A stretch of 56,884 nucleotides of DNA, taken from assembly GCA_964195715.1 (NCBI GenBank), contig CAXMRU010000320.1, forward strand, positions 1 to 56,884, read 5' to 3'. Of this stretch, positions 51,275 through 56,884 are shown piece after piece. Source of the stretch: Benthicola sp964195715. GTDB taxonomy: Bacteria > Gemmatimonadota > Gemmatimonadetes > Palauibacterales > Palauibacteraceae. A model generated the notes under the pieces. The model did not search any database. It saw only the letters and a program-made list of their open reading frames with translations, and had not been told where the DNA came from. The position numbers and the translations under genes were made by a program. Positions within the stretch are counted from its first letter, which is position 1. The number at the start of each line of letters is the position of its first letter.

Positions 51275-52618
51275 TCATCCTGGCTCCTGCATACGCTCCA
51301 GGAAGTGCGTGTCGACGTTGCCGGCGACGAATTCGGGGTGCCTGAGCACTTCCCGCAGGAACGGAATCGTGGTCTTCACTCCCTCGATGATGAACTCCTC
51401 CAGGGCCTGGTAGACCCGTCCGAGGGCCTCATCGCGGGTGTTTCCATGCGCGATGATCTTGCCGAGCAGCGAGTCGTAGAACGGCGGTACCGAATATCCG
51501 GCGTAAACGTGCGTGTCTATCCGAATTCCGGGACCACCCGGGGCGTGGAACGCCGTGATCTTTCCTGGAGACGGCCGGAAGTCGTGCTCCGGGTCTTCCG
51601 CGTTGATGCGGCACTCGATCGCATGGCCGGACAGTGGCGGCGAATCGGCGAGCATCAAGCGTTCTCCCGCCGCAGAGCGGATCTGCTCCTTCACGAGGTC
51701 CACACCCGTGACCATTTCGGTTACCGGGTGCTCGACTTGAATCCGGGTGTTCATTTCCATGAAATAGAACTCGCCGCCCTCGGCAAGCAGAAACTCCACC
51801 GTGCCCGCGTTCGAATACCCGATGGCCCTGCCCGCGAGGATGGCGGCCTCGCCCATCGCTCGTCGCGTGTCGGACGTGATGCCCGGGCTGGGAGATTCCT
51901 CGATGAGCTTCTGGTGCCGCCGCTGGATCGAGCAGTCGCGCTCCCCCAGGTGCACCAGGTTGCCGTGACCGTCGCCCATGACCTGGATCTCGACATGCCG
52001 CGGCCGCTGGACGAACCGCTCGAGGTACACGCGGGCATCGTTGAACGCCGCAGCGGCTTCGTTCCGAGCCATCGTGAACGCGCTCTCGAGCGCGTCCTCT
52101 GACGTGGCGACCCGCATCCCCTTGCCGCCTCCGCCGGCGGCGGCCTTGATGATCACGGGGTAGCCGATCCGCTCGGCCTCGGAACGGGCTTCGTCAACAT
52201 CGGCGACGGCACCGACGGATCCGGGCACGACGGGGACGCCCGCGTCGATCATGGTGCGCCGGGCCTCCGCCTTGTCTCCCATGCGCCGGATCTGATCCGC
52301 GGTGGGTCCGATGAACACGATCCCGCTCCGGTCGCAGATCTCCGCGAACTCGGCGTTCTCGGCCAGGAACCCGTACCCGGGGTGGATCGCCTCGGCGCCC
52401 GTGATCTCGGCCGCCGCTACGATACGAGGGATGTTCAGGTAGCTCTCTCTGCTGGCCGCCGGGCCGATGCAGATATCCTCGTCCGAGAAGCGGACGTGCA
52501 GGGATTCGCGATCGGCCTCGGAGTAAACGGCTACCGTGCCAATGTCCAGCTCTCGGCACGCACGGATCACCCGTAGCGCGATCTCGCCCCGATTGGCGAT
52601 CAGGATCTTCTTGAACAT
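51275..52618 (-). CDS. accC: Acetyl-CoA carboxylase, biotin carboxylase subunit
   Basis: 447 residues. ATP-grasp enzyme that carboxylates the biotin on AccB with bicarbonate. N-terminal KILIANRGEIALRVIRA, HPGYGFLAEN, ATP-grasp glycine loop KAAAGGGGKGMRVA, the EMNTRIQVEHPVTEM metal/biotin site, and C-terminal ECRINAEDPEHDFRPSPG. All conserved residues for catalysis are visible. It follows accB by 13 bases. With accB this is half of the acetyl-CoA carboxylase; accA/accD are not in the window. Confidence 0.97.
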   Translation of the reverse strand: MFKKILIANRGEIALRVIRACRELDIGTVAVYSEADRESLHVRFSDEDICIGPAASRESYLNIPRIVAAAEITGAEAIHPGYGFLAENAEFAEICDRSGIVFIGPTADQIRRMGDKAEARRTMIDAGVPVVPGSVGAVADVDEARSEAERIGYPVIIKAAAGGGGKGMRVATSEDALESAFTMARNEAAAAFNDARVYLERFVQRPRHVEIQVMGDGHGNLVHLGERDCSIQRRHQKLIEESPSPGITSDTRRAMGEAAILAGRAIGYSNAGTVEFLLAEGGEFYFMEMNTRIQVEHPVTEMVTGVDLVKEQIRSAAGERLMLADSPPLSGHAIECRINAEDPEHDFRPSPGKITAFHAPGGPGIRIDTHVYAGYSVPPFYDSLLGKIIAHGNTRDEALGRVYQALEEFIIEGVKTTIPFLREVLRHPEFVAGNVDTHFLERMQEPG

Positions 52619-52631
52619 GCTTCGGACGGAC

Positions 52632-53099
52632 TCAGGCAGGTTCGATTCGGAACAGGACCTGACCGAACTCGACCGGCTCCGCGTTCTCCACGCAGATCTC
52701 CCGAATCGTGCCCGACACCTCGGCCTCGAGCTCGTTCATGAGCTTCATGGCCTCGAGGATGCAAAGGGTCTGGCCCTTTTCCACCCGGTCTCCGACCTCG
52801 ACGTACGCCGGTGCGTCCGGCGCCGGTGCCCGGTAGAACGTGCCTACCATCGGAGACGTGACCTCCGCGAGGCCTGAATCCATCGAGTCATCCAGCTCCG
52901 GATCCGGCCCGAGCGTCGCGGCTGCATCCGGGACCATGGGGGTCGCCGGCACAGCGATCGGTGCGGCACCGGCCGATACGGTCACCGGCGGCGACTTCGC
53001 GATCCGGACGCGTGTTCCGAATCGGGAGATCTCCAATGAGTCGATCCCCGACTCGTCCACCATGTCGATCAGACGCCGAATCCAATTGAGGTCGATCAT
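52632..53099 (-). CDS. accB: Acetyl-CoA carboxylase, biotin carboxyl carrier protein
   Basis: 155 residues. N-terminal helical part (WIRRLIDMVDESGIDSLEIS), an Ala/Pro-rich linker (about 42-75), and the biotinyl domain (80-155) with ILEAMKLMNELEAE; the Lys of EAMKLMN takes biotin. It also has the YRAPAPDAPAYVEVGDRV thumb region seen in BCCP. It starts on ATG overlapping the efp stop by four bases (ATGA). AccB carries CO2 between AccC and the carboxyltransferase for malonyl-CoA synthesis. Confidence 0.96.
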   Translation of the reverse strand: MIDLNWIRRLIDMVDESGIDSLEISRFGTRVRIAKSPPVTVSAGAAPIAVPATPMVPDAAATLGPDPELDDSMDSGLAEVTSPMVGTFYRAPAPDAPAYVEVGDRVEKGQTLCILEAMKLMNELEAEVSGTIREICVENAEPVEFGQVLFRIEPA

Positions 53100-53662
53100 C
53101 TGGTCACCCGTTCCAGGTATTTGTCAGTGGTGCGATCTACCTTGATGACGTCGCCCTTATCAACGAACAGGGGGACATGAACGATGGCACCGGGTCCTAG
53201 TGTCGCGGGCTTGGTCCCACCCTGGGCCGTATCCCCCTTGACGCCCGGCTCGGTCTGGACGACCTCGAGCTCGACGAACTGCGGGAGCTCGACCGCGAGC
53301 ACCTCACCGTCCCGCGTGAGTCCCTCGCACTCCATGTTCTCCTCGAGATACATGAGTTGGTCCTCCCCGACCATGTCGGGCGAGACAGGCGTAATCTCGT
53401 ACGTCTCCATGTCCATGAAGTAATACAGGCTGCCGTCCGTGTACGAGTACTGGATCGGCCGTCGGAGGAGTCGGACTTCCTTGACCTTCTCGCCGGCCCT
53501 GAACGTCTTGTCTACCACACCGCCGGTCAGCACCGACTTGATCTTCGTGCGAACGAACGCACCACCCTTTCCGGGCTTCACGTGCTGAAAATAGGTGATC
53601 TGGTATAGCGTCCCGTCCAGTTCGATCACCATTCCTTTTCTGAAACTCGATGTATCCGCCAT
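53096..53662 (-). CDS. efp: Elongation factor P
   Basis: 188 residues: the KOW-like N-domain with modifiable Lys32 in VKPGKGGAFVRTK, and two OB domains (GEKVKEVRLLRRPIQYSY, MVGEDQLMYLEENMECEGLT). It rescues ribosomes stalled at polyproline. Lys32 corresponds to E. coli Lys34, which needs beta-lysylation; no epmA/epmB gene lies in the window, and the Bacillus-type modification is an alternative. The stop overlaps the accB start. Spacing of 90 bases separates it from the M24 peptidase gene upstream. Confidence 0.96.
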   Translation of the reverse strand: MADTSSFRKGMVIELDGTLYQITYFQHVKPGKGGAFVRTKIKSVLTGGVVDKTFRAGEKVKEVRLLRRPIQYSYTDGSLYYFMDMETYEITPVSPDMVGEDQLMYLEENMECEGLTRDGEVLAVELPQFVELEVVQTEPGVKGDTAQGGTKPATLGPGAIVHVPLFVDKGDVIKVDRTTDKYLERVTR

Positions 53663-53752
53663 GTCCCGTTCCGTAATCTCTGTTTCGTTTCGACGCCGCG
53701 CCGGACCTGACCTTCTCCCTGACGACAGGTTGCCGATTGCCGGTGTCCCGTG

Positions 53753-54853
53753 TCAGAGTTCTCGCAGAGCGAGAGGATAGGCCGTGAGCACTCGCCGGCC
53801 TCCTTCCTCTGCCACGACGACTTCCTCCAACCGCACGCCGCCTCGGCCCGGAAGATACACCGCGGGCTCGATCGTGACCACGTTGCCGGGGCCCAGCGTC
53901 TCTCGGGAACGCGCGTTCACGCTTGGACCCTCGTGCACTTCCAACCCCACACCGTGACCTGTACCGTGGCCGAAGTGCTCCTCGAATCCCGCCTCGCTGA
54001 TTACATCCCGCGCCGCGCGATCCACGTCCCGTGCCGGCACGTCCGCCGACGTGGCGGCTATGGCCCTGTGGACGGCCTCGAGTACCGTTGCGTGAATCTC
54101 GCGCTGCCAGGGCTGCGCCGCACCAAGCACGAACATCCGCGTTATGTCCGAGCAATAGCCGTCGACTCTCGCGCCGAAATCGATCAGCAGCAGGTCCCCT
54201 TCCCGTAGCCTGCGGTCGCCGGGACGGGCGTGCGGGAGCGCACTGCGGGGCCCGGAAGCCACGATAGGGTCGAACGGCATCGACCCGGAGCCTGCCCGGT
54301 GGAGACGGTACACGAGCTCGGTCGCCAGCTCCGTCTCCGAAACGCCCTCGGTCACGAGTCCGGTGGTCTCGGCGAGCGCGGTCTCGGCGACCTCTACGGC
54401 ACTTGCGATCGAATCGATCTCGCCCGCGTCCTTGGTCGCTCGCAGGTCCTCGAGCATCGAACCCGCCGGCTCCCAGAGTACACTGCCGCACCTCTCCCCG
54501 AGCACGCGCCGGTCGCGGACGGTCAGGTCGTGGTCCTGAAAACCTACGCGGGGCCCCGATTCACTCTCCTGGAGGCAACGCGCGAGCTCCACGAACAGGT
54601 CGGAGTCCGCGATCGAGATTGCGACGCCGTTGACGACTTCCTCGGCCGCTTGCGTTCGGTAGCGGAAGTCGGTGATGAGCGTAGCGGAACCGGGCTCGAC
54701 GTACAGGAAGGCCGACGACCCCGTGAAGCCCGTGAGCCATCGGATTCCGGGGAGGTGGCTGACCAGAAGGCCGTCCAGCCGCGACTCGTGCAGTCGGTCC
54801 CTTACGCGGCGCAGCCTGAGTATGCGCGCGTCCTCAGCCGGCTCGCGGCTCAC
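53753..54853 (-). CDS. M24 Xaa-Pro aminopeptidase (PepP/PepQ-like)
   Basis: 366 residues. N-terminal creatinase-like domain (LDGLLVSHLPGIRWLTGFTG) and C-terminal pita-bread domain. All five metal ligands are seen: Asp in LLIDFGARVDGY, Asp in CSDITRMF, His in GHGTGHGVGLEVHE, Glu in TIEPAVYLPG, Glu in VRLEEVVV. It cleaves X-Pro bonds from peptides in the cytoplasm. GTG overlapping the aroQ stop (GTGA) starts it. The order aroQ-pepP-efp-accB-accC is found in several phyla, including Firmicutes. Peptidase subtype (aminopeptidase versus prolidase) is not decided. Confidence 0.93.
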   Translation of the reverse strand: MSREPAEDARILRLRRVRDRLHESRLDGLLVSHLPGIRWLTGFTGSSAFLYVEPGSATLITDFRYRTQAAEEVVNGVAISIADSDLFVELARCLQESESGPRVGFQDHDLTVRDRRVLGERCGSVLWEPAGSMLEDLRATKDAGEIDSIASAVEVAETALAETTGLVTEGVSETELATELVYRLHRAGSGSMPFDPIVASGPRSALPHARPGDRRLREGDLLLIDFGARVDGYCSDITRMFVLGAAQPWQREIHATVLEAVHRAIAATSADVPARDVDRAARDVISEAGFEEHFGHGTGHGVGLEVHEGPSVNARSRETLGPGNVVTIEPAVYLPGRGGVRLEEVVVAEEGGRRVLTAYPLALREL

Positions 54854-55305
54854 GTGTCAGCGCGGAGGTGCGTCGTCAGGGCCCGCATTCCAAGCAGATA
54901 ACTGTCCGCTCCGAATCCGCCCACGACACCGACGGCGATGTCCGAGAGAAGTGAATGGTGCCGGAACGGTTCCCGCGCCCACACGTTGGTGAGGTGCACT
55001 TCGACGAACGGCACACCGGCGGCGAGCAGCGCGTCGCGGAGAGCGACGCTCGTGTGCGTGTAGGCCGCCGCGTTCACCAGCAAACCGTCCTGCCGCGATC
55101 CGACGTCGCGGATCCAGTCGGCGAGCTCACCCTCATGGTTGGATTGCACAGTTGTGATCCGCGCGCCCAGCTCGCTCCCGAGCGTTTCGAGAGCGGTCAG
55201 GATACCGTCCAGACCCAGAGCGCCGTATAGCCCGGGCTCACGGGTGCCGAGCAGATCCAGATTGGGACCGTTGAGGACACCGATCTCGAGGTTGCCTTCC
55301 GTCAT
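54850..55305 (-). CDS. aroQ: 3-dehydroquinate dehydratase, type II
   Basis: 151 residues. Type II dehydroquinase of the shikimate pathway; dodecameric, Tyr/His catalysis. Motifs: VLNGPNLDLLGTREPGLYG with catalytic Tyr, TTVQSNHEGEL, VNAAAYTHTSVALRDAL, EVHLTNVWAREPFRHHS. The catalytic His and Arg are conserved. ATG overlaps the stop of the TPR gene (ATGA), its own stop overlaps the M24 peptidase start, so all three are coupled. Confidence 0.97.
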   Translation of the reverse strand: MTEGNLEIGVLNGPNLDLLGTREPGLYGALGLDGILTALETLGSELGARITTVQSNHEGELADWIRDVGSRQDGLLVNAAAYTHTSVALRDALLAAGVPFVEVHLTNVWAREPFRHHSLLSDIAVGVVGGFGADSYLLGMRALTTHLRADT

Positions 55306-56378
55306 TCGTCCCGCTCGCCAAGTCCCAGCAGCCATTCGCGGGCAAATCCTCTCGGCTGGTCCGCCGGCTGATCATCTCCGGAGGATTCAGCTGCGGCTGG
55401 CTCGGCCCCATGCTCAGGGTCTGGCCGGGGCTGCTCCGGATCCGGGAGCGCAGCCGCTCTTTCCTCTCCCAAGCGAAGGATGCGCCGGAGCTCTTCGGCT
55501 ACCGGTGGTCCCGAAGGCCGCCCGAGCGGAGCGGGAGACAGCGATTCGTCAATGGCGTCGAATTCACGCGTGGCTCCCCCAGCCACCACGTCGGTGTCGC
55601 CGGGTTCCGGCGGAGGCGGCGCCTTCTCCCCTTCCCGTACCGACTCGAGCCGGGCCAACAGATCCGGGTCGTCCGGTGCGTCCTTGAGGAGTTCCTCGTA
55701 CATCTGGGCGGCCTCCCGGTTCAGCCCCTGCTCGGCATACAGGTCCGCCATCGTGCGAGTCAGCAGATCCGCGTCCCTCGACAGCTCGGAGACCTCCTGA
55801 TCCGGCTGTTCCTCGTACCACCAAGTGTCCTGCGCCCGAACGGTCTGTGGCACCTCGCCATTCAAGATCGCCTCTACGACTTCGTCCTCCGGCCGTCGCT
55901 CGTCATCGTCATCGGCGGACGGCTCGGGCAGGGCGTCGGACCACTCATCTGCGCTCGATTCAGTCGCCGCTTCCAGCTCCGCGATACGTCTTTGGGCGTC
56001 GTGGTTCGTCGGATCAACCTGGACGAGACGCTCGTACCAGTGACGGGCTTCTGCCGTGTCTCCCCGCTCGTCCGCCAGGGCGGCGAGTTCTCCAACGGCC
56101 ACCAGGTTCCCCGGGTCCAGCTCCAGCACCCGGCGGAACGACTCCAGTGTCTCTTCCACCCTGCCGAGGTCACGAAGCGCGCGGGCGCGCACTATGTGGC
56201 CGCTGGGATAATCCGGGTGTCGGACGAGCCCGTCTTCGAGAATATCCAGAGCTCTTTCCGGCTGTCCGGCTTTTCTATGGGCGTCGGCCAGGCGCGCGAA
56301 GACGAGGCTGTCCGGCCGCCGCCGGTACTGCTCCTCGAAGTGCCGAATCTGATCACTGGCTGACGAATCGGGGCTCAT
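55302..56378 (-). CDS. TPR-repeat protein
   Basis: 358 residues with three N-terminal tetratricopeptide repeats (about 15-118: LVFARLADAHRKAGQPERAL, ARALRDLGRVEETLESFRRV, ADERGDTAEARHWYERLV) and a fourth near 215-240. A long acidic Glu/Asp/Pro region (about 125-190) and a polar C-terminal third (ARRESFA-type, ending EWLLGLGERDE) lack repeats. TPRs mediate protein contacts; no signal peptide, so it is cytoplasmic. It leads the aroQ-M24-efp-acc run. Function not known. Confidence 0.8.
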   Translation of the reverse strand: MSPDSSASDQIRHFEEQYRRRPDSLVFARLADAHRKAGQPERALDILEDGLVRHPDYPSGHIVRARALRDLGRVEETLESFRRVLELDPGNLVAVGELAALADERGDTAEARHWYERLVQVDPTNHDAQRRIAELEAATESSADEWSDALPEPSADDDDERRPEDEVVEAILNGEVPQTVRAQDTWWYEEQPDQEVSELSRDADLLTRTMADLYAEQGLNREAAQMYEELLKDAPDDPDLLARLESVREGEKAPPPPEPGDTDVVAGGATREFDAIDESLSPAPLGRPSGPPVAEELRRILRLGEERAAALPDPEQPRPDPEHGAEPAAAESSGDDQPADQPRGFAREWLLGLGERDE

Positions 56379-56653
56379 AGCGTCTTCTGCGTCAAGTTAG
56401 TGGAATTGGAGAATTACTCCAGGGCTGCTGAAGAATCATGGTACAGCCCCTGACCGCGAAGAAGTTACCGGCCGGCTCTCGCCAGTGTCAACGTGAACCG
56501 GACCCGTCCATATTGCCTGTCTCTCCCTATCGGAATAGGTTTTTCCGCTTCCCTTGGTCACTGTGAGGGAACCGTATGGGGCGTGTTGGACCCGTACGGG
56601 ATAATGTCAGAATGTGTTCCTGATTCCAGGACATAGAAAGAGTCGGTAGTCGT
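56379..56653. promoter_or_regulatory. Divergent region before the TPR operon and the SurA/PpiD-like gene
   Basis: 275 bases with two nested inverted repeats near the TPR gene: TGGAG-AATTA-CTCCA (56407-56421) and CAGGGCTG...CAGCCCCTG (56420-56427 with 56444-56452, one bulge, 16-base loop). Each sits in the leader region of the minus-strand operon and could be an attenuator or operator. No promoter pair was convincing. Confidence 0.4.
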
Positions 56654-56884
56654 ATGATGATGCGCTCGATTCGGGCAAACACGAAGTGGATCATGATAAT
56701 CCTCGCGGTGGCTTTCGCCGCCTGGCTCGTACTCGACTGGGTGCAGAGCCGGGACACGCAGGCGGCCGCGGGTGCGAACCCCGTCATCGCGGTAGTGAAT
56801 GGCCATGAAGTCCGCTACTTGCGCTGGAGCAATACGCTGCAACTGGCGCTCAACAACGCACGCGCGATCAGCGGCGGCGCCGTA
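56654..56884 (+). CDS. SurA/PpiD-type periplasmic chaperone or isomerase (partial, C-terminus off the right edge)
   Basis: The first 77 residues are in the window. A basic start (MMMRSIRANTKW) leads one membrane helix (about residues 13-28, IMIILAVAFAAWLVLDW), then IAVVNGHEVRYLRWSNTLQL, which matches the N-terminal SurA_N/PpiD segment (xVNGxxItxxe). PpiD-like proteins are inner-membrane anchored and face the periplasm, where they help outer-membrane proteins fold. Three successive ATG codons begin the frame; the first is used here. No strong ribosome site is evident. Confidence 0.75.
   Translation, partial: MMMRSIRANTKWIMIILAVAFAAWLVLDWVQSRDTQAAAGANPVIAVVNGHEVRYLRWSNTLQLALNNARAISGGAV

Overview
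The window is high-G+C, densely packed chromosomal DNA from a Gram-negative (outer-membrane-bearing) bacterium. Lipoboxes, a LolA-type carrier, an outer-membrane beta-barrel protein, a Bacteroidota/Chlorobi-type five-helix succinate dehydrogenase cytochrome b, LemA/DUF2207, a SpoIID/LytB-domain protein without other sporulation genes, and frequent GTG/TTG starts with GGAGG-type ribosome binding sites would all fit Gemmatimonadota or a neighbouring phylum. That placement is inference from gene content, not from a phylogeny. No rRNA, tRNA, CRISPR array, insertion sequence, prophage or integration site was recognised; most of the window is ordinary core and conserved-accessory content.

Left part (1-23.4 kb). 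It opens with sdhC-sdhA (sdhA runs off the left edge), then short units on alternating strands. These are a DUF4136 lipoprotein, a HIT hydrolase, a methyltransferase coupled to a LOG-like Rossmann protein, a beta-CASP metallo-beta-lactamase nuclease, an RDD membrane protein split by a long insertion, a double-PDZ protein, a YegS-type lipid kinase, a class III sirtuin, a divergent TrpF-like barrel, a large outer-membrane protein, ferritin with a lipoprotein FKBP isomerase, and MsrB with a 4-helix membrane protein and a MOSC protein. They are followed by a coupled pair (four-helix coiled-coil membrane protein plus VWA lipoprotein), a 74-residue helical protein, an orphan PilX-like pilin, and a glycosyltransferase/alpha-beta-hydrolase pair.

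Middle part (23.4-42.6 kb, nearly all plus strand). A tightly overlapping four-gene operon encodes a zinc-ribbon thioredoxin, a small companion subunit, a GMC dehydrogenase and a ThDP enzyme. LemA-DUF2207 follow, with a readable sigma-70-type promoter. Then come an M28-PDZ peptidase, tandem USP, GAF-GAF-GGDEF diguanylate cyclase, PhhB, a glycosyltransferase and a POT peptide transporter ending at a 13-bp GC-only hairpin. Next is a protein with a KaiC/RecA-like domain, a degenerate receiver and a degenerate GGDEF, the domain order known from BcsE. A GCS2-ligase-CBS protein coupled to an AstE/AspA-type deacylase closes this part.

Right part (42.6-56.4 kb, all minus strand). This is one long colinear run: TPR protein, aroQ, M24 peptidase, efp, accB, accC, ftsK, LolA-like, rimO, SpoIID-like, small beta-barrel, Gfo/Idh oxidoreductase, class V aminotransferase. 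Most junctions overlap or are shorter than 50 bases. At the right edge a SurA/PpiD-type chaperone gene starts divergently and leaves the window.

The best candidates for something under-described are the BcsE-like protein with an altered Walker A and no cellulose genes nearby; the thioredoxin/GMC/ThDP operon whose ThDP enzyme has Arg at the metal-binding Asn position; the membrane-coiled-coil/VWA-lipoprotein pair; and the GCS2-CBS/AstE pair.
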